A stretch of DNA of 5,283 nucleotides from Pseudomonadota bacterium. Lineage in GTDB: Bacteria > Pseudomonadota > Gammaproteobacteria > Acidiferrobacterales > Acidiferrobacteraceae. The DNA is taken from contig JAJYPQ010000321.1 of the NCBI GenBank assembly GCA_021795255.1, forward strand, positions 1 through 5,283. The letters are read 5' to 3'. The position numbers and the translations under genes are program-made. Shown here one piece after another: positions 1-5,283 of the stretch (positions are counted from its first letter, which is position 1; each line of letters opens with the position of its first letter). Under the pieces are notes generated by a model. That model had not been told where the DNA came from. It saw only the letters and a program-made list of their open reading frames with translations, and did no database searches.

Positions 1-867
1 CACGGTCATGATATTGAACGTCTTCGTGTTGAGCTCGCTCAGAGCCGAATAGAGCGTCGTGGTCTTTCCCGATCCGGTAGGCCCGGTAACGAGAAAGATC
101 CCGTGGGGCTGGGATATGAGCCCGCGTAATACTGATAGCGTGTCGTCCGGCATGCCGAGATGAGAGAGGTTGAGACGACCGGCCTGCTTGTCGAGTAAGC
201 GCAACACCACGCGCTCCCCGTGTGCCGTCGGCACGGTCGAGACGCGCACATCGATCGGGCGACCGGCGAGTCGCAGGGTAATGCGCCCATCCTGTGGCAT
301 GCGCTTTTCCGCGATGTCGAGCCGCGACATGATCTTGATGCGCGACACCAGCACGCCGTGCGCCGCCTTCTGCGGCTCGATCACATCCCGCAATACGCCG
401 TCCACCCGAAATCGCACCAAAGACCGGGTCTCGAAGGCCTCGATATGGATGTCCGAGGCCTTTTCGCGCACCGCCTGCGTCAAAAGCGCGTTAATGAGGC
501 GAACGACCGGCGCATCGCCCTCGCTTTCCAGCAAATCCTGCGTCTTTGGCAAGTATTGCGCTAGTTCCGCGAGGTCCAATTTGTCGTCGAGGTCGCCCAT
601 GATTTGCTGGGCCTGCGACATATCGCGTGCATAACCGGTGTTGAGGGCCGCCGAGAACGCCTCGTCGCCGATGGTCGTAAGCTTAAGGGGTTTGCGCAGT
701 ACCCGCGCGAGCTCCGCCAACACGGGGCCCGCCACTTGCGCGCGCAACCACACCTCGACCTCGTCGTCTACGAGCCCCACGCTCATGACGCCATAGCGCT
801 TGGCGAAATGGTACGGAAGCCTGCCCACCCATTGTGGGTCTAAAGGCCGCTCTATTACGTCAACCAT
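1..867 (-). CDS. gspE: GspE, type II secretion ATPase (N-terminal 289 residues; 3' end outside window)
   Basis: GspE is the cytoplasmic ATPase of the T2SS. It docks on the inner-membrane protein GspL and powers pseudopilus assembly. The frame was translated by hand from an ATG at 867 and stays open to position 1. Residues 17-80 look like the N1E domain that binds GspL (LPYHFAKRYGV at 17-27). Residues 137-165 carry KASDIHIEAFE and FRVDGVLRD, typical of the N2E domain. DIAEKRMPQDGRI (184-196) and the arginine-containing STVPTAHGERVVLRLL stretch (210-225) are family hallmarks. The Walker A motif GPTGSGKT is at 262-269, with Lys268. The window ends at NIMTV, just before the expected aspartate box, so Walker B and the zinc-binding tetracysteine motif are not visible. 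The family is usually about 500-570 residues, so a little over half is present. The start overlaps the end of gspD by 8 bases and has a GGGGAG ribosome site. Truncation is due to the window edge, not mutation. Confidence 0.96.
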   Translation of the reverse strand, partial: MVDVIERPLDPQWVGRLPYHFAKRYGVMSVGLVDDEVEVWLRAQVAGPVLAELARVLRKPLKLTTIGDEAFSAALNTGYARDMSQAQQIMGDLDDKLDLAELAQYLPKTQDLLESEGDAPVVRLINALLTQAVREKASDIHIEAFETRSLVRFRVDGVLRDVIEPQKAAHGVLVSRIKIMSRLDIAEKRMPQDGRITLRLAGRPIDVRVSTVPTAHGERVVLRLLDKQAGRLNLSHLGMPDDTLSVLRGLISQPHGIFLVTGPTGSGKTTTLYSALSELNTKTFNIMTV

Positions 868-3097
868 GCTTGCTCCCCACAACCGACACCGCCTTCCGTG
901 CTACCCTCTTCCGCGGCCGTAACGGCGGCTGATGCAAAGGCGGCAGACGCGGCTGCCGATAGTTCGGCAGCACTACGGAGTGCGAGAAATGCATCGCCCG
1001 CTCTTCGGCCTGCATGAAGGCGTAACGCGACGCGGTAAATCCCTCGCTTTCCTGGCTATTGCGGACAATGACCGGTTTTAGAAATATCATCAGATCCGTC
1101 TTCTTCTTCACCCGCTGCCGATACCGGAAAAGGTTCCCTAGCAAGGGAATGCGGTCCAACAAGGGCACCCCCTGCCATGTGTTCTCCACATCATCATCAA
1201 TGAGACCGCCCAATACGATCGTCCTGCCATTGGCCACGATCACAGTGGTTTTCAGCTCGCGGCGATTGGTGATGAGATCTATCGCGCCAGATATGTTCGG
1301 CGCGATACTCGACACGTCTTCGTAGATCTGCATCTTGATATTGTTGCCGGCGGTGATTTGCGGCTTAATTTTGAGCGTCAAACCCACGTTCTTGCGTTCA
1401 ACCGTCTGAAAGGGGTTCACGGCGGCACTCCCAAGCGTCCCTCCGGTAGAGTAACTTCCGGTAACGAATGGTACGTTCTGGCCCACCATGATTTTGGCCT
1501 CGGTGTTATCCAAGGTCAGGAGATCCGGCGTCGACAAGACATTGACGCCCGATACGGACTGTAGGGCCCGAGCGAGCGCCGAAAGCCCGACCACGCTTTG
1601 TCCGTTTGAAAGCGTAACCGAGCCGCTTATGTAGCCGAGCGCAAGACCCGCCTCGTTAGCGAGGTTCGACGGCGTGGTGGCAGTCGAGACAATACCGGAT
1701 CCAGTCACCGGGAAATTGGTGATCGCGCCGACTGCGCCACCGCCGGCAGGCGCCGCCCCGGCCCATTGTATGCCGAGTTCCGCTTCGTCATTGGTCGTGA
1801 CTTCGGTAATCAACGCCTGGACGAACACCTGAGCACGGCGGATATCTAACTTGGCTATCACTGCGCGAAGATTATCATAAACCGCGTCCGGTGCGTTTAT
1901 TATTAATGCATTAATGGAAGGGTCCGCTTGGACAAGAGAAGCCTTGATCGCTTTAGATGAGACCGCCTTGGTAGGGGCCGGTTGACCGGGAAGCGATACC
2001 GGAAGAATCGGTGAGACCGGAAGGGAACTCGCTCCCTTGGCCTCGCCCTCTAAAAGCCCCCGCAAAATCTTCGCGAGTTTACTGGCCCTGGCATTGCGTA
2101 AATAGACCACATGGGTGGTTCCGCCACTACTGCCCTTGGTATCGAGCTTCCTCACAAGCGCCTCGATGAACCGGAGCTTGCGGGCGCTGGCCGTGCGGAC
2201 GAGAAGGCTATTGTTGCGGGTGTCAGGCACGATAAAGACCGGGCTGTAACTCCCGGTCGGTACGCCGGTCGTGCCCGGCAACTGAGCCTCGTCTAAGCGC
2301 ACGAGTAGATTAGCCGTATCGACGGCCGAGGCGTAGCGCAAGGGGATGACGGCGATGGGCGCGCGGATGCCGGCCTCGATACTGTCGATTATCTGGATGA
2401 GACGGCGCACGTTGTCCGCATAATCTGTCAGGATAAGGGTATTGGTGGGGGTGTAGACTGAGACCACGCCCGTACTCGACATGAGCGGCCGCAAAAGCGG
2501 TACGATCTGGGTGGCCACGCCCTCGTCTATCGGGATGACCTGGGTCACGAGCTGATCCCCGCCGCTAGGCCAGCGAGCACTTACCGGGGCCGCCTGACGA
2601 GCGTTCGCCTGCGGAAGAATTTTGACCACATTGCCGGGGCCAGTGACGGCTGTAAAGCCTTGAGCCTTCAAGGCGCTCAGAAAAATCTGATAGGCCGCAA
2701 AGACCGTGACGGGAGAGGCCGATACGATGGTTACCTTGCCTTGGACGCGGGGATCGATCAAAAAGTTCTTTCCGGTCAGCTCGGCCATCGTCCGGATGAC
2801 GGCCCGGATATTGGCGTTGTCGAAGTTAAAAAGCATCTCGCCTGGGGGCACTCTATGGGACGTGCTGACGACGGCCGAACCGTTGCCCGCCATAGCTGGC
2901 TGCGCGGTAGGAGCGATGGCGCTCAGGACGGGGTGGCTTGCCGGGGGCGGCAAGGTCGGGGTCTTCGGACCGACGATAGGGTGATCGGGCGTAGGGCCCG
3001 CTGGCCTATTCGTTGCGCACGCCCCCTGCCGTACCGACAACAACAGCGCGGATACGCCTATCGTCGCCCATAACCAGCCCCGCACAGACTTACCCAT
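860..3097 (-). CDS. gspD: GspD, type II secretion system secretin
   Basis: GspD forms the multimeric outer-membrane channel through which folded exoproteins leave the periplasm. The 745-residue length is near or slightly above the usual range. Residues 1-28 form a Sec signal peptide: basic MGKSVRG, hydrophobic core about 8-20, likely cleavage after ACA at 26-28. A Pro/Ala-rich linker (29-85) follows. Next come N0 (about 88-165, FNFDNANIRAVIRTMAELTG), N1 (about 183-242), N2 (about 246-321) and N3 (about 327-418, with a low-complexity loop at 352-383). The secretin core spans about 420-678. It includes VLSTPDLLTLDN (520-531), VGQNVPFVTGS (538-548), VERKNVGLTLKIKPQI (566-581) and VPLLDRIPLLGNLFR (644-658). 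The tail (about 706-745) is rich in proline and arginine/lysine; no typical pilotin-binding S domain is obvious. The ATG has an AAGGA ribosome site 10 bases upstream. The gene follows gspC by 42 bases and overlaps gspE by 8, so one transcript is likely. Confidence 0.97.
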   Translation of the reverse strand: MGKSVRGWLWATIGVSALLLSVRQGACATNRPAGPTPDHPIVGPKTPTLPPPASHPVLSAIAPTAQPAMAGNGSAVVSTSHRVPPGEMLFNFDNANIRAVIRTMAELTGKNFLIDPRVQGKVTIVSASPVTVFAAYQIFLSALKAQGFTAVTGPGNVVKILPQANARQAAPVSARWPSGGDQLVTQVIPIDEGVATQIVPLLRPLMSSTGVVSVYTPTNTLILTDYADNVRRLIQIIDSIEAGIRAPIAVIPLRYASAVDTANLLVRLDEAQLPGTTGVPTGSYSPVFIVPDTRNNSLLVRTASARKLRFIEALVRKLDTKGSSGGTTHVVYLRNARASKLAKILRGLLEGEAKGASSLPVSPILPVSLPGQPAPTKAVSSKAIKASLVQADPSINALIINAPDAVYDNLRAVIAKLDIRRAQVFVQALITEVTTNDEAELGIQWAGAAPAGGGAVGAITNFPVTGSGIVSTATTPSNLANEAGLALGYISGSVTLSNGQSVVGLSALARALQSVSGVNVLSTPDLLTLDNTEAKIMVGQNVPFVTGSYSTGGTLGSAAVNPFQTVERKNVGLTLKIKPQITAGNNIKMQIYEDVSSIAPNISGAIDLITNRRELKTTVIVANGRTIVLGGLIDDDVENTWQGVPLLDRIPLLGNLFRYRQRVKKKTDLMIFLKPVIVRNSQESEGFTASRYAFMQAEERAMHFSHSVVLPNYRQPRLPPLHQPPLRPRKRVARKAVSVVGSKHG
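873..878 (-). promoter_or_regulatory. Ribosome binding site of gspE, inside gspD
   Basis: GGGGAG on the minus strand lies 5 bases upstream of the gspE ATG at 867, within the last codons of gspD. This supports the chosen start and suggests translational coupling of the ATPase to the secretin. Confidence 0.7.
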
Positions 3098-3107
3098 AGG
3101 TGTTCTA

Positions 3108-3112
3108 TCCTT
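3108..3112 (-). promoter_or_regulatory. Ribosome binding site of gspD
   Basis: AAGGA on the minus strand lies 10 bases upstream of the gspD ATG, within the 42-base gspC-gspD gap. It supports the ATG at 3097 as the start. The rest of the gap shows no promoter or stable hairpin, so gspD is probably read from the gspC transcript. Confidence 0.6.
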
Positions 3113-3139
3113 AGAAATAAAGCTCGCCTAGCCAACGAC

Positions 3140-4024
3140 TTATTGCCCGGGCAAGGCATAACGAAAGAGCTTAATATGTCCCTTGCGGGCCACGTCCACT
3201 GTGATATCACCTGCCTTGGCCCCCGCCATGTACGCGCTGATCGCGGAGCCAAGAGAATTAACCGGACGGCCATTGATCTCCTCAATGACGTCGCCTTGCT
3301 TCAAACCGAGAGCGGCAAAACCTCTCCCGGGCGCACTTTTTACAAGCACGCCCCCCTCTGGAGCGGGGACGAGCGATGTCTGTAGCTGAGCCGTCGAGAC
3401 CTGGCTCAGCCGGCCCATGGTCGCGGCCGTTAAGGGAATCGTCGTGGCAGGGTTCGCGCCGACGGCCGCCGACGGGGGTACTTGGGACGGCGCCGAGCTC
3501 GGAACAGACGGCCCCTGATTCGCCAACGCGCCGCCCTTGGGCGGGTACAGCAAGAGGCTCTCGAGCCTCCCGTTTTGCCGGAGAATGGCGCGGTCTGGAG
3601 TGACCGCTGCCAAGACGACGCCCGGCGAAACCTTGGCCCCCACGAGATACGGCCGCACTTCCTGTCCGGCCTGGCCGATCAGGGCCAAGGGCCGGGCGCC
3701 GAGTACCAAACCTGAAAGCGTGAGCGCCAGATGGCTCACAGGGATGGCAGCCAAACTCGTCGTCGCCGAACGTCCGAAGAGATGCGCCCGCAACAATACC
3801 GAGAGAGGTGGCGTGGTCACGCGCCGCGTCGCGATCCGTGCGACCTCGGTTCTTCGAGGTGGCGCAAAGACACCCCAAGTCCAGTGCGCTAACGCGCCCG
3901 CGAACAACACAATCGCAACCGTATTAATGATCTTGGCATTACGGGGCTGTCCCGCCGCCGCCAAAAATCGGCCGCCCAACGTCTGCCAAGACACCGCCCG
4001 CTGTTCCCATTGGCCTATTTGCAT
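3140..4024 (-). CDS. gspC: GspC, type II secretion inner-membrane clamp protein with PDZ domain
   Basis: GspC spans the inner membrane once and links the inner-membrane platform to the secretin through its periplasmic HR domain. Numbered from the ATG at 4024 (294 residues), a short cytoplasmic part (1-30) precedes a membrane segment at about 32-51 (IINTVAIVLFAGALAHWTWG). The HR domain follows at about 78-160, with the typical HLFG (81-84) and PDRAILRQNGRLESL (143-157). A Pro/Ala/Ser-rich linker (about 162-198) leads to a C-terminal PDZ domain (about 203-294), with GLKQGDVIEEINGRPV at 240-255. This is the PDZ type, not the coiled-coil type of GspC. The start is uncertain. The frame continues upstream to GTG codons at 4048, 4054 and 4060, which would add 8 to 12 residues. 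The ATG was preferred because it gives a normal N terminus, although no clear ribosome site precedes it. The GTG at 4048 has a G-rich run just upstream and is the main alternative. Confidence 0.93.
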   Translation of the reverse strand: MQIGQWEQRAVSWQTLGGRFLAAAGQPRNAKIINTVAIVLFAGALAHWTWGVFAPPRRTEVARIATRRVTTPPLSVLLRAHLFGRSATTSLAAIPVSHLALTLSGLVLGARPLALIGQAGQEVRPYLVGAKVSPGVVLAAVTPDRAILRQNGRLESLLLYPPKGGALANQGPSVPSSAPSQVPPSAAVGANPATTIPLTAATMGRLSQVSTAQLQTSLVPAPEGGVLVKSAPGRGFAALGLKQGDVIEEINGRPVNSLGSAISAYMAGAKAGDITVDVARKGHIKLFRYALPGQ

Positions 4025-4194
4025 CCGTGCATTATAACCAGCGCTCACGTCCACCCCCACCCCGGATTATCCCGCAGTCTAGCGGGCCCATCTTTGCAGA
4101 TGTCCGTTTGCCGGGGTTTTCGCCGAATGTGGCCCTAAGCACCGCCAGACAAGAGGCGCCTAGCAGCGGGCCAACGGACGCAGTCAATCCGTCC
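4025..4194 (-). other. Leader between the unknown membrane protein gene and gspC
   Basis: This 170-base stretch has no recognisable gene apart from possible short GTG extensions of gspC. On the minus strand it contains a perfect TATAAT (4036-4031) and a TTGACT (4187-4182), but these are far too distant from each other to form one promoter. The octamer AGCGGGCC occurs twice on the plus strand (4081-4088 and 4165-4172). A 5-bp inverted repeat (ACGGA/TCCGT) with a 9-base loop lies near 4175-4193 but has no T-run, so it is not a convincing terminator. Whether gspC is co-transcribed with the gene upstream is open. Confidence 0.45.
4031..4036 (-). promoter_or_regulatory. Candidate -10 box directly before gspC
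   Basis: A perfect TATAAT on the minus strand lies 6 bases upstream of the gspC ATG. If used, transcription would be predicted to begin at the A of the ATG at 4024, giving a leaderless message. No good -35 hexamer is found at 16-18 base spacing (TGGGGG at 17), and the hexamer also reads as coding sequence if a GTG start is used. It is a suggestive but weak promoter call. Confidence 0.3.
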
Positions 4195-4653
4195 TTACAG
4201 CCAGGCCCTTGCTACAAGAGTCTGCTTAGCCTCTGCGGAAATGATGTCCCGAAAGCGCACCAATCGGGCCGAGATGGCCGGTCCGACCCGCAAGAGATCC
4301 TGCCGAAAAGTAGCCGGCTTGTGGGGAACCGTGAGCGTAAAACCCGTGGCAAAACGCCGGAGGCCGTGAAACGCCACGGCCCGATAGGGATGGCGACCGA
4401 GCCAAGCGTTGGACCACAGCGCGGGCGGCGCGGTATCGGCCGTCAACACGACCTCGTTACCGCCGCTCGCCGAGGGAAAGGCCGTAAGCGCACCGCGATC
4501 CCAAAAACCGGTGACCATCATGCCGCCGATCAGGGTAAGAGTCGCAAACGCACCGAGCGCCCAAGAAATACCATAACGAGAAGAGCGAAGAACACTGCTT
4601 TCCGATAACGCACGTCCCCGACGACGTGATGACTCTGGGTCTATTGTTTTCAT
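4195..4653 (-). CDS. Unrecognised single-pass membrane protein at the head of the gsp cluster
   Basis: The 152-residue product is not one I recognise. A basic, serine-rich cytoplasmic N terminus (1-27, with RRRGR at 10-14) is followed by one hydrophobic segment at about 28-51, rich in Gly, Leu and Thr and ending in Trp. About 100 residues follow that, by the positive-inside rule, should be periplasmic. This part holds several Trp and Arg residues, has no cysteine, and shows no known catalytic motif. An AAGGAG ribosome site 5 bases before the ATG strongly supports the start and the strand. The gene precedes gspC in the same direction after a 134-170 base gap. The bitopic layout resembles that of small T2SS platform proteins such as GspC, GspM or GspN, but no sequence similarity to them is evident. 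A link to secretion is inferred from position only. The opposite-strand frame over this region is Arg/Pro-rich and looks like a shadow. Confidence 0.75.
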   Translation of the reverse strand: MKTIDPESSRRRGRALSESSVLRSSRYGISWALGAFATLTLIGGMMVTGFWDRGALTAFPSASGGNEVVLTADTAPPALWSNAWLGRHPYRAVAFHGLRRFATGFTLTVPHKPATFRQDLLRVGPAISARLVRFRDIISAEAKQTLVARAWL

Positions 4654-4658
4654 ATTGT

Positions 4659-4664
4659 CTCCTT
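4659..4664 (-). promoter_or_regulatory. Strong ribosome binding site of the unknown membrane protein gene
   Basis: AAGGAG on the minus strand lies 5 bases upstream of the ATG at 4653. It is the best ribosome site in the window and is the main evidence that this frame, rather than the overlapping plus-strand frame, is translated. Confidence 0.75.
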
Positions 4665-4730
4665 ATGCCTTACGTGCTCGGCCATCGTATAGCACCCTTG
4701 AGCCCGCATAAGTCGGACCAAAGTAGGATG

Positions 4731-4761
4731 AGCACGCACGCCCGAAAGTACTGAGCGTGCT
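4731..4761. repeat. 7-bp perfect inverted repeat in the divergent intergenic region
   Basis: AGCACGC (4731-4737) and GCGTGCT (4755-4761) are perfect inverted copies separated by 17 bases. No T-run follows on either strand, so an intrinsic terminator is unlikely. The position between the divergent genes and over the predicted start of the leftward transcript would suit an operator or a 5' leader stem. The arms also sit in imperfect direct repeats, AAGTA-n3-TGAGCACGC (4721-4737) and AAGTA-n1-TGAGCGTGC (4746-4760), with a third AAGTA at 4763-4767. Confidence 0.5.
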
Positions 4762-4763
4762 GA

Positions 4764-4792
4764 AGTATGACAGATAAGGCCTCAGCGATCAA
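4764..4792 (-). promoter_or_regulatory. Candidate sigma-70-type promoter for the membrane protein gene and gsp operon
   Basis: On the minus strand, TTGATC (4792-4787, 4 of 6 consensus) and CATACT (4769-4764, 4 of 6) are separated by 17 bases. The predicted start, about 4757, would give a leader of roughly 104 bases that begins inside the 7-bp inverted repeat at 4731-4761. The match is moderate and such pairs occur by chance, so this is only a candidate. Confidence 0.35.
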
Positions 4793-4810
4793 GCCAATTC
4801 TTTCCTACCA

Positions 4811-4880
4811 CCACAATATACGGAGATATCATTACTAAAAAAACCAATATATAGTATCATACGACAAATCATATATTATG
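4811..4880. other. AT-rich island before the HicB-like gene
   Basis: This stretch is strikingly AT-rich compared with the GC-rich sequence on both sides. It contains a run of seven A (4837-4843), the palindrome GATATC (4825-4830), and two short inverted repeats: GTAT-C-ATAC (4854-4862) and CATA-TAT-TATG (4870-4880). Low melting stability and short dyads are typical of autoregulated toxin-antitoxin promoters, but could also mark a junction with acquired DNA. Confidence 0.5.
4832..4860 (+). promoter_or_regulatory. Candidate promoter for the HicB-like gene
   Basis: TTACTA (4832-4837, 3 of 6 consensus) and TATCAT (4855-4860, 5 of 6) are separated by 17 bases. Transcription would begin near 4867, about 11 bases before the ATG at 4878. 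The dyad GTAT-C-ATAC overlaps the -10 box, where a repressor-type antitoxin could bind. AT-rich sequence yields such matches easily, so confidence is low. Confidence 0.3.
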
Positions 4881-5252
4881 GAAACGTGGTTCACGCTTAC
4901 CCATTTCCGCCCCGATATTGTGGTAGGGAGCACGCGGTTTCGGGCTGTATGCGCCCACCGAAGCGCCGCTTACTTCCAAAAAGGACTACGCGAGCCGCCA
5001 CAGCTACCCGCCGCAAACCGGCCCGCGCCCGGCCAAACGACCGTGCAGCCATCGACGTTGGCATGCGTGAAGCTTTTGGTATACCAGGCGATGACCGACC
5101 AAGGGATCAAAAAGGCGGAACTTGCCCGGCGCCTGGGGTGGCATAGGCCGCAAGGGGATCGCCTATTCGACCTGCGCCAGGCCTCAAGGCCGGACCAGAT
5201 CGAAGCGGCCGCGAACGCGCTCGGTAAGCCCATTTACGCCCGAGTGGCCTGA
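4878..5252 (+). CDS. HicB-family antitoxin-like protein, solitary and probably degenerate
   Basis: HicB antitoxins neutralise the HicA mRNA interferase through an N-terminal domain and bind their own promoter with a C-terminal one. In this 124-residue frame, residues 52-122 match the C-terminal part of the roughly 135-residue HicB type. They contain GQTTV (52-56), VYQAM (68-72) and GIKKAELARRLGWH (76-89), followed by PQGDRLFDLR and QASRPDQIEAA (91-111). The usual family pattern is PQVDRLLDLRHASRLDQIEAA, recalled rather than looked up. Against it this copy has Gly93 for Val, Phe97 for Leu, Gln101 for His and Pro105 for Leu. The N-terminal half is about 12 residues short. It lacks the usual acidic PDD-type strand pattern, with only fragments such as FRPDI (10-14) left. 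No ribosome site precedes the ATG, and no hicA frame is seen upstream or in the 31 bases downstream. A decayed remnant is the best reading; a functional DNA-binding orphan is possible. Confidence 0.6.
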   Translation: METWFTLTHFRPDIVVGSTRFRAVCAHRSAAYFQKGLREPPQLPAANRPAPGQTTVQPSTLACVKLLVYQAMTDQGIKKAELARRLGWHRPQGDRLFDLRQASRPDQIEAAANALGKPIYARVA

Positions 5253-5283
5253 CCCCGCGCTGGAGTCTGCCCCGACGCTAAGA

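Noticed and set aside
170..634. Plus-strand frame of 154 codons across the start of the window
   Set aside because: It lies antisense to gspE, whose frame carries unmistakable ATPase motifs. The antisense product is Ser/Arg-rich without a domain.
3011..3025. Possible lipoprotein signal in GspD (Cys27 after QGA)
   Set aside because: The residue three places before the Cys is Gln rather than Leu/Val/Ile, so the lipobox is poor. Cleavage after ACA by signal peptidase I fits better.
2660..3073. Plus-strand frame of 137 codons opposite the gspD N terminus
   Set aside because: It is antisense to the signal peptide and N0 coding region and its product is Arg/Gly-rich without a domain.
3098..3139. 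Possible terminator between gspC and gspD
   Set aside because: Only a 3-bp GCT/AGC stem precedes a short T-rich stretch, too weak for an intrinsic terminator.
3282..3878. Minus-strand frame of 198 codons inside gspC
   Set aside because: It overlaps gspC in another frame. Its Arg/Gly-rich composition is typical of shadow frames, while the gspC frame carries the HR and PDZ motifs.
4027..4608. Plus-strand open frame of 193 codons opposite the unknown membrane protein
   Set aside because: Its product is low in complexity and very rich in Arg, Pro, Lys and Ser, and has no recognisable domain. The minus-strand frame has a strong ribosome site and a clear membrane segment.
4665..4877. Search for a hicA toxin gene upstream of the HicB-like frame
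   Set aside because: No frame encodes the expected GSHH and VPHP-type motifs. The only ATG frame noted, at 4665, is about 29 codons and resembles nothing known.

Overview
This window looks like proteobacterial chromosome, most likely from a gammaproteobacterium or an acidithiobacillus-like relative; the genus cannot be fixed from the sequence alone. It is moderately GC-rich. Most of it is the start of a type II secretion system (T2SS, general secretion pathway) operon on the minus strand. Read in the direction of transcription, from high to low coordinates, the order is: an unrecognised single-pass membrane protein (4653-4195), gspC (about 4024-3140), gspD (3097-860) and gspE (867, running off the window at position 1). 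The three gsp genes are recognised from their protein motifs. They are tightly packed: 42 bases separate gspC and gspD, and gspE starts inside the last codons of gspD.

The products make a coherent assembly. GspD forms the outer-membrane secretin pore. GspC is the inner-membrane clamp that contacts the secretin's periplasmic domains. GspE is the cytoplasmic ATPase that drives pseudopilus assembly. The rest of the machine (GspF, pseudopilins, GspL, GspM) is not in view and would be expected further left. The 152-residue protein at the head of the cluster has a strong ribosome binding site and one N-terminal membrane segment. Its position suggests, but does not prove, a secretion-related role.

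Right of the operon lies a 224-base divergent intergenic region (4654-4877). It holds a 7-bp inverted repeat, imperfect direct repeats and an unusually AT-rich stretch (about 4811-4880) with promoter-like hexamers. Beyond it, on the plus strand, is a 124-codon frame (4878-5252). Its C-terminal half is clearly related to the DNA-binding part of HicB-family antitoxins. Its N-terminal half is short and poorly conserved, several usually conserved residues are changed, and no HicA toxin gene adjoins it. It is best read as a solitary, probably decaying antitoxin remnant.

No RNA genes, insertion sequences, CRISPR arrays or convincing intrinsic terminators were seen. The window is mainly an ordinary secretion operon. 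The least explained parts are the leading membrane protein, the gspC start and the divergent region with the HicB remnant.
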